Source of the DNA: Blastococcus sp. PRF04-17
Lineage (GTDB): Bacteria; Actinomycetota; Actinomycetes; Mycobacteriales; Geodermatophilaceae
Assembly (NCBI RefSeq): GCF_023016265.1
Contig: NZ_CP095412.1
Location: 124,001-188,000, forward strand
Direction of reading: 5' to 3'
Length of the DNA stretch: 64,000 nt
The translations under genes were made by a program, and so were the position numbers. Positions within the stretch are counted from its first letter, which is position 1. Every line of letters begins with the position of its first letter. Shown here piece by piece: positions 50,602-58,957 of the stretch. Below the pieces are notes generated by a model. It was not told the DNA's origin, ran no database searches, and was given only the letters and a program-made list of their open reading frames with translations.

Positions 50602-51675
50602 ATGAAGAACTACCGCCTCGGCGTCATGCTCGGCGACGGCATCGGCCCGGAGATCGTTCCCGCGTCGGTACGGGTGGTCGACGCCGCCCTCGCCGCCGCC
50701 GGTGCCGACCCCGTCGACTGGCGGGAGCTGCCGCTCGGGGCCTCGGCCATCGACGAGCACGGCAGTGCCATCCCGCCCGCGACGCTGACCGCGCTCGCCG
50801 AGCTGGACGGCTGGCTGCTCGGCCCGCACGACAGCGCCGCCTACCCCGAGCCGAACCGCAGTCAGCTCAACCCGAGCGGCGCGATCCGCAAGCACTTCGA
50901 CCTGTACGCGAACATCCGCCCCGCACGGGGGTTCGGAGGTGGCAAGGCCATCGCTCCGGACACCGACCTGGTGATCGTCCGGGAGAACACGGAAGGGTTC
51001 TACGCCGACCGCAACACCTACGCCGGCACGGGTGAGTTCATGCCGTCGGCCGACGTCGCGGTCTGTCTCGGCATCTTCACCCGCCCGGCCGTCGAGCGGA
51101 TCGCCCGCACCGCGTTCGAGCTGGCCCGGCGTCGGCGGGGCAAGGTGACGATCGTGCACAAGGCCAACGTGCTGCAGCTGTCCTCCGGGTTGTTCAAGAG
51201 GGTGTGCCTGGAGGTGGCCGAGGGCTACCCGGACGTCGAGGTCGACGACTTCCACATGGACGCGACGACCGTGCACCTGCTCCGCCGGGCGTCGTCCTTC
51301 GATGTCCTCGTCGCCGAGAACATGTTCGGCGACATCCTGTCCGACATGGCCGGCGAGCTGGCCGGCTCCCTCGGCATCGCGCCGTCGATCAACGCCTCCG
51401 ACGACCGCTGCATGGCCCAGGCCGCGCACGGGTCCGCTCCCGACATCGCCGGCAAGGGGCTGGCCAACCCGATCGCGATGATCCTGTCCTCGGCCATGCT
51501 CCTCGACTGGCTCGGCACCCGGAACGGCGACGCGATGGCGGCCGACGCCGCCGTCCGGGTGGAGGAGGGCGTCCGCGCGGCGGTGCTCGGGGGAGTGGCC
51601 ACGCGCGACCTCGGCGGTCAGGCGTCGACCGACGAGTTCACCGCCGCGGTGGTGGAGCGCATCGCCGGGAGCTAG
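50602..51675 (+). CDS. Tartrate/D-malate/isopropylmalate-type dehydrogenase
   Basis: 357 residues. MLGDGIGPEIVPASVRVVDA at the N-terminus, VIVRENTEGFYADRN, HKANVLQLSSGLFKRVC, DFHMDATTVHLLRR and the terminal nucleotide loop HGSAPDIAGKGLANPIAMI. Belongs to the isocitrate/isopropylmalate dehydrogenase group; the TtuC/DmlA-like variants act on tartrate or D-malate. Five bases after the previous stop. Last gene of the operon, its stop overlapping the convergent MFS gene. Confidence 0.87.
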   Translation: MKNYRLGVMLGDGIGPEIVPASVRVVDAALAAAGADPVDWRELPLGASAIDEHGSAIPPATLTALAELDGWLLGPHDSAAYPEPNRSQLNPSGAIRKHFDLYANIRPARGFGGGKAIAPDTDLVIVRENTEGFYADRNTYAGTGEFMPSADVAVCLGIFTRPAVERIARTAFELARRRRGKVTIVHKANVLQLSSGLFKRVCLEVAEGYPDVEVDDFHMDATTVHLLRRASSFDVLVAENMFGDILSDMAGELAGSLGIAPSINASDDRCMAQAAHGSAPDIAGKGLANPIAMILSSAMLLDWLGTRNGDAMAADAAVRVEEGVRAAVLGGVATRDLGGQASTDEFTAAVVERIAGS

Positions 51676-52844
51676 GTGGCGCGACCGCCGTCGACCGCCA
51701 GGCGCCGGGCCGCGACCCCCACGACGGCCAGTGCGCCGGCGGTGGCGACGAGGACTCCGGCCGCTCCCACGCCGGCGGCCACGAGCCCCACGGCGCTCGG
51801 GATGAGCACCTGCCCGAGCCGGTTGCCGGTGAGCCGCAGCGACATCGCGCGGCCACGGAGACCGGCCGGGGCCACCTCGGCGAGCCACGACATGGTGACC
51901 GGCTGGCCGACACCCAGTCCCAGTCCGAGCAGGACGACCAGCACGACGGTGACGGCCGCGGGCAGCGGGACGGCGATCGCACCCATCGAGGCAGCCGAGA
52001 GCGCCACGCTGGTGATCATGAGCCGGCGTCGGCCGACCAGCGCCACGAGGCGGCCGAGGAAGAATCGGGACGTCATCGACGCCACCGCGCGCAGCGTCAG
52101 CAGCAGGCCGACGAAGCCGGCTGCCAGGCCGCGGTCGGCGCCGAGTGCCGGCAGGTAGACGAGGGTGATGTCCACGGCCGCGAGGACGACGCAGCTCACC
52201 AGCAGGGCCCGCAGGAGACCCGGCACGCGCAGCAGTGTCCGCATGCCACGGCCCTCGGTCAGCTCCCCCGACGCGTGCCTGGGAGGCATCCGGAGCAACG
52301 CGGTGCAGATCAGCAGGACGACGCCCAGGACCGTCGCGGTGAGGAAGATCGGCCGGGTGTCGGGCAGTGCGCCCTCCCCGCCCATCAGCGTGATGAGGGC
52401 AGGGCCGGCCGCCTGCCCCAGCGACGCCGCGAACGTGTAGTAGCCGAAGGCTGCGTCGAACCTGCCCGGAGCGGCGGTGTTGGCCACGGCGGCCTGCTGC
52501 CCGACCACGGACAGCAGATGTCCCGTGCCCAGGAGCACGCTCGCCACCACCAGCCCGGCGGCGCCGCCGCGCTCGGTGGCGAACACCGCCGCCGACACCA
52601 CGATCAGCACCCCGCCGGCGAGCATCACCCGGCGCTCCCCGAAGCGGTCGGTCGCCTGTCCGGACGGCACGGCGAGCAGCAGCGGGACGACGGCGAAGGA
52701 GGCGGTGAGCGCTCCCAGCCAGGCGGCCGGGACGCCCAGTTCGAGCGCCCGGTACGCCGATGTCGGCCGGAGGACGAAGGTGACGACCTGGGTGAGCGCC
52801 GAGTGCAGGAGGAGCAGGGCCAGGAGGCGGCGTCCCGGGGTCAC
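51672..52844 (-). CDS. MFS transporter
   Basis: 390 residues, twelve helices in two halves. LLALLLLHSALTQVVTFVL at the start, SGQATDRFGERRVMLAGGVL (MFS loop 2-3 motif) and LAEVAPAGLRGRAMSLRLTGNRLG in the second half. Substrate unknown. ATG/GTG start overlaps the GntR stop (4 bases), so it is in an operon with that regulator, which faces the RraA-like gene. Confidence 0.85.
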   Translation of the reverse strand: MTPGRRLLALLLLHSALTQVVTFVLRPTSAYRALELGVPAAWLGALTASFAVVPLLLAVPSGQATDRFGERRVMLAGGVLIVVSAAVFATERGGAAGLVVASVLLGTGHLLSVVGQQAAVANTAAPGRFDAAFGYYTFAASLGQAAGPALITLMGGEGALPDTRPIFLTATVLGVVLLICTALLRMPPRHASGELTEGRGMRTLLRVPGLLRALLVSCVVLAAVDITLVYLPALGADRGLAAGFVGLLLTLRAVASMTSRFFLGRLVALVGRRRLMITSVALSAASMGAIAVPLPAAVTVVLVVLLGLGLGVGQPVTMSWLAEVAPAGLRGRAMSLRLTGNRLGQVLIPSAVGLVAAGVGAAGVLVATAGALAVVGVAARRLAVDGGRAT

Positions 52845-53551
52845 CCCTGCCGTCCGGACGCCGGCTCCTCGTGGGTCAGTCGGCCGAGGGACCGTGCCCC
52901 GAGGCTCGTCTCGACGTGCCGCCGCATGAGGGCGGCCGCTTCGTCGGCGGCTCCGTCGCGGACCGCCTCGAACAGCTGCCGGTGCTCGGTCGCGCGTGCG
53001 TCGCGCTCGTCGTCCGTCCGGCCGCCTTCGAGTCCGTGCCTGCGGTAGCGGTCGGTCTTGACCCAGAGCCCGTCGAGCAGTTCCACGAGCAGGGCGTTGT
53101 GCGACGCGCGGTGGATGGCGGCGTGGAACCGGTGGTGGCTCGCCAACTGGTGCGCCGACGGTCGGTCACCCAGCGACTCCAGGCCCTCGAGCGCGCTCCG
53201 GATGTCCGCCACATCGGCCTGCGTCCGCCGCTGCGCGGCGAGGGACGCGGCCAACGGGTCGAGGCTGCCGCGCAGCTCGAGCAGATCGCGTGCTTCGGCG
53301 GCGTCCAGGGGTCGCACCCGCGCGTCCCGGTGGGCGTCGAGCTCGACCAGCCCGTCCTGCTTCAGGCGGCGCAGTGCCTCGCGCAGGGGAGTGGTGCTCA
53401 TGCCGATGGCCCGGGCGAGGGCACCCTGCTGCAGCACGTCCCCGGGTGCCAGGTCGCCGGACAGGATGAGGGCGCGGACCCGGGTGTAGGCCAGGTCGCT
53501 CTTGGTGGCGAAACCCGGTTCGCCGGATTCGGGGGACGCCGTCACTGTCAC
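52841..53551 (-). CDS. GntR/FadR-family regulator
   Basis: 236 residues. Winged HTH: LAPGDVLQQGALARAIGMSTTPLREALRRLKQDGLVELDAHRDARV; FCD domain with HHRFHAAIHRASHNALLVELL and ATEHRQLFEAV, carrying metal-binding His residues. GTG 53551, just before a GGTTATAACC palindrome. Forms an operon with the MFS transporter and faces the RraA-like gene. Confidence 0.87.
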   Translation of the reverse strand: MTVTASPESGEPGFATKSDLAYTRVRALILSGDLAPGDVLQQGALARAIGMSTTPLREALRRLKQDGLVELDAHRDARVRPLDAAEARDLLELRGSLDPLAASLAAQRRTQADVADIRSALEGLESLGDRPSAHQLASHHRFHAAIHRASHNALLVELLDGLWVKTDRYRRHGLEGGRTDDERDARATEHRQLFEAVRDGAADEAAALMRRHVETSLGARSLGRLTHEEPASGRQG

Positions 53552-53563
53552 TCCTCGGTCACT

Positions 53564-53580
53564 GGTTATAGGTTATAACC
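53564..53580. promoter_or_regulatory. GntR operator in the regulator/RraA divergent promoter
   Basis: GGTTATA directly followed by GGTTATAACC (53571-53580, a perfect palindrome). TATAAC inside it could also be a -10 element for the plus-strand gene. Confidence 0.6.
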
Positions 53581-53609
53581 TCCGCGTGACTCCGGGAGAA
53601 CGAGCTGCC

Positions 53610-54095
53610 ATGACCTACGCCACCACCGATCTGTGCGACGCCCATCCCGAGATCCAGGTCTGCGAACCGGTGTTCCAGGTCTTCGGCGGCAACCGACGCT
53701 TCAGCGGCCCGATCGCCACGCTCAAGGTGTTCGAGGACAACACGCTGATCAAGCAGGCGGTCGAGAGCCCGGGGGAGGGCCGGGTGCTGGTGGTCGACGG
53801 CGGCGGCTCCAAGCGCTGCGGGCTGGTCGGCGGCAACCTGGCCGTCTCGGCCGCCACGAACGGCTGGGCCGGCGTCGTCGTCTACGGCTGCATCCGGGAC
53901 GCCGACGAGCTGGCCGAGCAGCCCCTCGGCGTCCGGGCGCTCGGCGCGTTCCCGCGCAAGAGCCAGCGCGGCCTGCACTCCGGTCAGGCCGGCATCCCGG
54001 TCGTCTTCGCCGGGGTGGTGTTCCGCGAGGGGGAGTGGCTGTGCGCGGACGCCGACGGCGTCGTCGTCCTGCCGGAGGCCCCGGCCGGCGTGTGA
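53610..54095 (+). CDS. rraA: RraA-family protein (4-hydroxy-4-methyl-2-oxoglutarate aldolase / RNase E regulator family)
   Basis: 161 residues, the length of E. coli RraA. YATTDLCDAHPEIQVCEPVFQVFGG, RVLVVDGGGSKRCGLVGGNLAVSAATNGWAGVVVYGCIRDADELAEQPLGVRALG has the RraA/HMG-aldolase motif with the Arg-Asp pair. Aldolase/oxaloacetate decarboxylase activity depends on a metal held by this motif. ATG 53610 has GGGAGA 11 bases upstream; GTG 53586 directly after the operator is a possible leaderless start. Confidence 0.83.
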   Translation: MTYATTDLCDAHPEIQVCEPVFQVFGGNRRFSGPIATLKVFEDNTLIKQAVESPGEGRVLVVDGGGSKRCGLVGGNLAVSAATNGWAGVVVYGCIRDADELAEQPLGVRALGAFPRKSQRGLHSGQAGIPVVFAGVVFREGEWLCADADGVVVLPEAPAGV

Positions 54096-54099
54096 CCGG

Positions 54100-54333
54100 T
54101 CAGCGGCGGCGGAGGAGACGGGCGACGCGGTGCGTGCGGCCGGCACGCAGTTCGGCGACGGTGGGTGGCGCCGGCTCCGGCTCCTCGTCCAGCGAGGCGT
54201 GCCGCTCGTGCAGCCGCGCCCGGACGTCGTCGGCTGTGTAGGCGCGGCGCTGCCGTTCGTTGCGGGCCAGCACGGCGCCACCGGCCGCGACACCCGCCAG
54301 ACCGGCCAGTCCCAGGATCTTCCAGAGGCGCAC
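54100..54333 (-). CDS. Small membrane-anchored hypothetical protein
   Basis: 77 residues. One N-terminal hydrophobic helix (ILGLAGLAGVAAGGAVLA), then a charged region RNERQRRAYTADDVRARLHERHASLDEEPEP. No family recognised. Lies between the RraA-like gene and the permuted-papain gene, on the other strand. Confidence 0.6.
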   Translation of the reverse strand: MRLWKILGLAGLAGVAAGGAVLARNERQRRAYTADDVRARLHERHASLDEEPEPAPPTVAELRAGRTHRVARLLRRR

Positions 54334-54353
54334 GGTCCGTAACCTACTGGCCC

Positions 54354-54983
54354 GTGCCCCAGCTCTCCCTGGACGAGGCGGTCGACCTCACCCGCACCGG
54401 CGACGTGTGGGTCTTCCGCGGCGCCTCGATCGCCGACCGCGCGATCCGGGCGGTGACCAACGCGCCGGTGAACCACGTCGGCATGGCGGTCGTCCTCGAG
54501 GACATGCCGCCCCTCCTCTGGCACGCCGAACTCGGCCGGTCCCTGCCCGACGCCTGGACCGGCCAGCACCAGCGCGGCGTGCAGCTGCACGACCTCCGCG
54601 ACGCCGTCACCACCTGGCGGCACCGGTACGGCCAGCGCGCCTGGCTCCGGCAGCTGGTCGGCCCGGCCGACGACGGCGGCGTGACGCCGGAAATGGAGGA
54701 CGCCGTCCTGCGCACCATCGCGCGCCTGGACGGCCGGCCGTTCCCGACCACCCGCGGCCTGGTCCGCGGCTGGGTCAACGGCCGGCTGCGGCGGCGGACC
54801 TCGGCGGAGACCGTCTTCTGCGCCGAGCTGGTGGCCGCGACCTACACCGCCATGGGCCTGCTCCCCGATGACCGGCCGCTCAACGCCTACGACCCGGGCA
54901 GCTTCTGGTCCGGCGACGACCTGGACCTGCTGCAGGGCGCCCGCCTCGGCGTCGAGATCCCCGTCGACGTCCCGGCCGCGTGA
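54354..54983 (+). CDS. YiiX/NlpC-like permuted papain-fold protein
   Basis: 209 residues. The permuted NlpC/P60 arrangement is visible: NHVGMAVVLEDMPPLLWHAELG carries the catalytic His early, and TVFCAELVAATYTAMGLLPDD the Cys late. No signal peptide. GTG 54354. Such proteins act as amidases, proteases or acyltransferases; the substrate is unknown. Confidence 0.75.
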   Translation: MPQLSLDEAVDLTRTGDVWVFRGASIADRAIRAVTNAPVNHVGMAVVLEDMPPLLWHAELGRSLPDAWTGQHQRGVQLHDLRDAVTTWRHRYGQRAWLRQLVGPADDGGVTPEMEDAVLRTIARLDGRPFPTTRGLVRGWVNGRLRRRTSAETVFCAELVAATYTAMGLLPDDRPLNAYDPGSFWSGDDLDLLQGARLGVEIPVDVPAA

Positions 54984-54987
54984 GGGG

Positions 54988-55539
54988 TCACTTCACCCGG
55001 TAGGTGCTCTGCACCATGCCACCGGGGAACGTCCTCGTGTCGACGTGTTCCAGCGCGATGTCGGCGTCGAGCTCGCCGAACGGCGTGTGCCCGGTGCCGA
55101 TGAGCACCGGCACCCGCGACAGGGTCAGGTCGGCGACCAGCCCGGCCCGCAGGAACTGGTGGACCGTGCGCCCGCCGTCGACGTACACCCGCCGGTACCG
55201 CGCCTCGGTCAGCGCGGTGACCGCCTCCTCGTAGGAGCGGTGCACGGTGATCCGGTCGTCGGCGCCGGGCGTCAGCGTCGTGCTCAGCACGTGCACCGGC
55301 TTGCCCTGGTAGGGCCACTCGTCGAACGGTGCGATGACGTCGTACGTGGCGCGGCCCATGACCAGCGCGTCGATGCCGGCGACGAACTCGGTGAAGCCGA
55401 AGTCGCCGCCGGCGCCGTCGTCCGGCCCGGAGTTGGCGTCGGCGCCGCCGGTGAGCCAGGCGATGTCGCCGTCGAGGCGGGCGATGAACCCGTCGACGCT
55501 CATGCCGAGGAACACGTGGCCGGTGAAGGAAGCGTCCAT
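54988..55539 (-). CDS. RibD C-terminal/dihydrofolate-reductase-like protein
   Basis: 183 residues. VFLGMSVDGFIARLDGDIAWL is the start of the RibD_C/DHFR-like fold, then DALVMGRATYDVI, VHVLSTTL, RRVYVDGGRTVHQFLRAGLVADLTLSRVPVLIGTG. NAD(P)H-dependent reductase expected. ATG 55539 follows an AGGG; GTG 55548 is an alternative. Confidence 0.85.
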   Translation of the reverse strand: MDASFTGHVFLGMSVDGFIARLDGDIAWLTGGADANSGPDDGAGGDFGFTEFVAGIDALVMGRATYDVIAPFDEWPYQGKPVHVLSTTLTPGADDRITVHRSYEEAVTALTEARYRRVYVDGGRTVHQFLRAGLVADLTLSRVPVLIGTGHTPFGELDADIALEHVDTRTFPGGMVQSTYRVK

Positions 55540-55570
55540 GGCCGACACCCTGCACCCGCGGTACGACGAT

Positions 55571-58500
55571 TCAGGTCCCCGCCCGCACGGCCGCGCCCCG
55601 GTGCAGCCGGACGACGGTGTCGCCGGGCCGCGCCACGCCGTCGTCGTGCGTCACGCACACGACGACTCGGCCGGCCAGTGCGGCGCGCAGGTCGTCGACC
55701 AGGGCGGCGGCGGTCGGCGGGTCCAGGTGCGCGGTCGGCTCGTCCAGCAGGACGACGTCCCGCCGGGTGAGCAGGGCCCGCGCCGCGGCCAGCCGTCGGC
55801 GCTCGCCACCGGACAGCGCCGTGCCGCCGGCGCCGATCTCGGTGTCGAGGCCCTCGGGCAGCGCGGCCAGCAGTCCGCCGAGCCCGGTCGCGGTGAGTGC
55901 CGCGTGCATCCGTGCCTCGCCGTCGGCGCCGGCCAGCTCCCCGCGCGGCGCCGCGAGCGCCAGGTTGGCCCTGATCGTCGACGCGAAGACGTGCGCCTCC
56001 TGCGGCAGCCAGGCCATCCGCGCGCGCACGTCGTCGCCGGTCATCTCCGCCGTGTCCGCGCCGTCGAGGGCGTAGGTGCCCGCGCGCGGGCGCAGCGCGG
56101 CCATGAGCACCGCCAGGAACGTCGACTTGCCGGTGCCGGACGGCCCGCGGACGACCAGCCAGCCGTCGCGGTCCGCGGTCACGTCGAGCCGCCGCAGCAC
56201 GTCCGGCCCGCCCGGCCAGCCGGCGGTCAGGCCGTCGGTGGTCAGCTCGGAGACGGCCGCCGGTGCCGGCCGGGGTGCGGCCGGGTCGGCCGGCACCGGT
56301 GCGGTCAGGACGGCGTCGATCCGGTCCTGCGCGTCGGCCAGCGCACCGCGCCGCTGCAGGCCACCGACCAGACCGGCCAGCGGCTCGGCCAGCGCGAGCG
56401 GGGCCAGGGCGACGACGGCCAGTGCCGGACCGGGGAGGCCGCCCAGCGCGCCCACCGCTGCCGCGAGGACGGCGGCCAGGCCGGTGCCGAGCACGACCAC
56501 GCCGGTGCCGACCGCCGCGGCCCGGCTGCGGGCGCGGGAGATCCCGGTGCCGCCGTCGGCGACCGCGGTGAGGTCGGCGGCCACCCGCGCGGCCAGCCCG
56601 TGCGCCCGGAGATCGGCCGCGCCCTCGAGCAGGGTGCTCGTGTTCCGCAGCGCGGCGACCCGCAGCGCGCTCTCGGCCCGGGCGGCGCCGGCGTCCAGCC
56701 GGCGGTGGACCAGGACCACGAGTGCCGCGGTGACCGCCAGGAGGGTCCCGACCGCGAGGCCGGCGGCGGGGTCGACGAGCGCCAGGGCCGCGACGGCGAC
56801 CGCCGGGACGACGGCGGCGACCCGCAGCGGTGGGCGCACCCGCACGGTGAGGTCCTGCACCACGCCGACGTCCCCGATCGCGGTCGCCAGGGCGGACCCG
56901 GGAGTGCGGTCGGCCGCGGGCCCCTGGGCGGCGAGCGCCCGCCACACCCGCACGCGGAGGTCTGCGGCCAACCGCAGCGCGGCGTCGTGCGCGGTCATGC
57001 GCTCCAGCCAGCGCAGCAGCGCGCGACCCAGTCCGAAGAAGCGGACGCCGACGATCGCCACCATCAGCGTGAGGATCGGCGGCATCTCCGCGGCCCGCAC
57101 GATCAGCCAGCCCGAGACGGCGGTGAGCGCGATGCCGGCGAGCGACGAGGCCGCCCCGGCGAGCACCGCCCGCCCCAGCGACCGGCCCACCCGCGCAGGC
57201 CGGTCGACGGCCTCCACTGCCCGGCTTCCGGTACCGAAAGCCGGCCGGGACGGCTCGGCTTCCGGTACCGGAAGCGGGACGGGGACCGGGGAGGGCAGGT
57301 CGACCGAGCGGTCGGCCAGGGAGACCGGTCCCGGGTCGTGGGTCGCGACCAGGATCGTCACGGTGCCGCGCAGTCCGGCGAGCACCGCGGTGACGCGCGC
57401 GCGGGCGGCGTCGTCCAGGTGCGCCGTCGGCTCGTCGAGCAGCAGCAGCCGGGCGCCCCGCCGCACACGGACCAGCGCTCGGGCCAGGGCGACCAGCTGG
57501 AGCTCGCCGGGCGAGAGCGACTCCGGTGCCCGCCCGGCCAGGCCGGTCGCCCCGACCCGCGCCAGCGCCTCGACGACGTGGGCCTCGGCGACGACGGCGT
57601 CCACGCCGGGTTCGGCGGCCGCGTGCCGGCGCAGTTCGTCCGCGACGGTGGCGCCGGTGGTCCGGGGGAACTGCGGCGCCCAGGCGAGCGCACCGGCCGG
57701 GACGCCGGTCACCGTGCCGGTCACGATCGCCGTCGGGGGCAGCAGCCGGGCCAGGGCGGCCAGCAGCGTCGACTTGCCCGACCCGCTCGCGCCGCGCAGG
57801 GCCACCAGTTCGCCCGGGCGGACGGCGAGGTCCACCGGCGCGAGCGCGGGCACCGGCCGGCCCGGGTACCGCACGCCGAGCCCCGACACGACGACGTCGG
57901 CGCCGCGGGGGTCGTCGTCGGTGACCACGGCTGCCGCCGCGCCGGCGGGCGCCGCGAGCACCGCACCGGCCTCCGCCGCCGCGAGCGAGGCGTCCTCGGC
58001 GGCATGGTGTGCCGCTCCGAGGGCGCGGAGGGGCGCGAACGCCTCGGGGGCGAGCAGCAGCGCGGTGAGGCCGACGGCCAGCGCCAGGTCGCCGTGCACG
58101 AGGCGGAGGCCCACCGTGACCGCGACCAGCGCGACCGACATCGTCGCGATCAGCTCCAGCACCAGCGCCGAGAGGAACGCGATCCGCAGCGTCGCGAGCG
58201 TGCGCACGCGGTGTGCCGCGCCGAGCGAGGCGAGCGCCCGGGCCTGGTCGGCGGCGCGGCCGAGCCCCACCAGCACCGGCAGCCCGCGCACCAGCTCGGC
58301 GACGTGCGCGGCGATCCGGTCCAGCGCCCGCGCCGAGTCGGCGGTCGCGGCCCGCGAGTGCCGGCCGACCAGCACCATGAACACCGGCACCAGCGGCAGC
58401 GTGACCGCGACCAGCACGGCGGAGAGCAGATCGGTCCAGGCCAGGACGACCAGCAGTGCCGGAGGGACGACCATGGTCTGGGCCAGCGCCGGCAGGTAGG

Positions 58501-58957
58501 TGGCCAGCGCGGGGCCGAGGTCGTGCAGCCGGGTGGTGGCCAGGACCGCGGCGGGGCCCGGTCCGCCCGCCGCGTCGACCGCGGCGGGGGACACGGCCAG
58601 GCGCTCCAGGAGCGCCCGACGCAGCCGGTCCTCCGCGCGGCGGGCGTCCCGGTCGGCGAGCGCCTGGCCGGCGGTCGTGGCGACGGCCCGCAGCGCGACG
58701 CCGCCGGCGGCCAGGACGAGCGGCGTCGTCACGGCGCCGTCGGCGTACCCGGCGGCCCGGGCGACGGCGTGCGCCAGACCGGCGGCGAGCAGCACCAGAC
58801 CGGCGGTCGCGGCCAGTGCCGCGACGGCCGCGCGGAGCAGCGCACCCCGCAGACCCGGCACCGCCGCCAGCGCACCCAGCGGCCCGCGCCCCCCAGGAGC
58901 CGGAACCGCGGTTCCGGTCGCGGTCCCAGCTGCCGGAACCGCGGTTCCGGTCGTCAC
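55571..58957 (-). CDS. cydDC: Fused CydD-CydC ABC exporter for cytochrome bd assembly
   Basis: 1128 residues, about twice the ~560 of a single subunit. First half: membrane domain, then Walker A GASGSGKST, signature LSPGELQLVALARAL and LLLLDEPTAHLD. A linker with VPVPLPVPEAEPSRPAF follows, then the second membrane domain and ATPase (GPSGTGKST, LSGGERRRLAAARAL, VVLLDEPTAHLD). Exports reductant (cysteine/glutathione) needed to mature cytochrome bd. GTG 58957 overlaps the cydB stop. Two twin-palindrome repeats lie within the gene, in the N-terminus and the linker. Confidence 0.88.
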   Translation of the reverse strand: MTTGTAVPAAGTATGTAVPAPGGRGPLGALAAVPGLRGALLRAAVAALAATAGLVLLAAGLAHAVARAAGYADGAVTTPLVLAAGGVALRAVATTAGQALADRDARRAEDRLRRALLERLAVSPAAVDAAGGPGPAAVLATTRLHDLGPALATYLPALAQTMVVPPALLVVLAWTDLLSAVLVAVTLPLVPVFMVLVGRHSRAATADSARALDRIAAHVAELVRGLPVLVGLGRAADQARALASLGAAHRVRTLATLRIAFLSALVLELIATMSVALVAVTVGLRLVHGDLALAVGLTALLLAPEAFAPLRALGAAHHAAEDASLAAAEAGAVLAAPAGAAAAVVTDDDPRGADVVVSGLGVRYPGRPVPALAPVDLAVRPGELVALRGASGSGKSTLLAALARLLPPTAIVTGTVTGVPAGALAWAPQFPRTTGATVADELRRHAAAEPGVDAVVAEAHVVEALARVGATGLAGRAPESLSPGELQLVALARALVRVRRGARLLLLDEPTAHLDDAARARVTAVLAGLRGTVTILVATHDPGPVSLADRSVDLPSPVPVPLPVPEAEPSRPAFGTGSRAVEAVDRPARVGRSLGRAVLAGAASSLAGIALTAVSGWLIVRAAEMPPILTLMVAIVGVRFFGLGRALLRWLERMTAHDAALRLAADLRVRVWRALAAQGPAADRTPGSALATAIGDVGVVQDLTVRVRPPLRVAAVVPAVAVAALALVDPAAGLAVGTLLAVTAALVVLVHRRLDAGAARAESALRVAALRNTSTLLEGAADLRAHGLAARVAADLTAVADGGTGISRARSRAAAVGTGVVVLGTGLAAVLAAAVGALGGLPGPALAVVALAPLALAEPLAGLVGGLQRRGALADAQDRIDAVLTAPVPADPAAPRPAPAAVSELTTDGLTAGWPGGPDVLRRLDVTADRDGWLVVRGPSGTGKSTFLAVLMAALRPRAGTYALDGADTAEMTGDDVRARMAWLPQEAHVFASTIRANLALAAPRGELAGADGEARMHAALTATGLGGLLAALPEGLDTEIGAGGTALSGGERRRLAAARALLTRRDVVLLDEPTAHLDPPTAAALVDDLRAALAGRVVVCVTHDDGVARPGDTVVRLHRGAAVRAGT
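57223..57275. repeat. Twin palindromic repeat, copy B, in the CydD-CydC linker
   Basis: GGCTTCCGGTACCGAAAGCC (57223-57242) and GGCTTCCGGTACCGGAAGC (57257-57275), starts 34 bp apart. Centre is GGTACC in place of CCGCGG of the other copies. Confidence 0.75.
58900..58950. repeat. Twin palindromic repeat, copy C, in the N-terminus of cydDC
   Basis: CCGGAACCGCGGTTCCGG is perfect at 58900-58917 and again at 58933-58950, 33 bp apart. It encodes the repeated TGTAVPA segments at the start of the protein. Confidence 0.85.
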
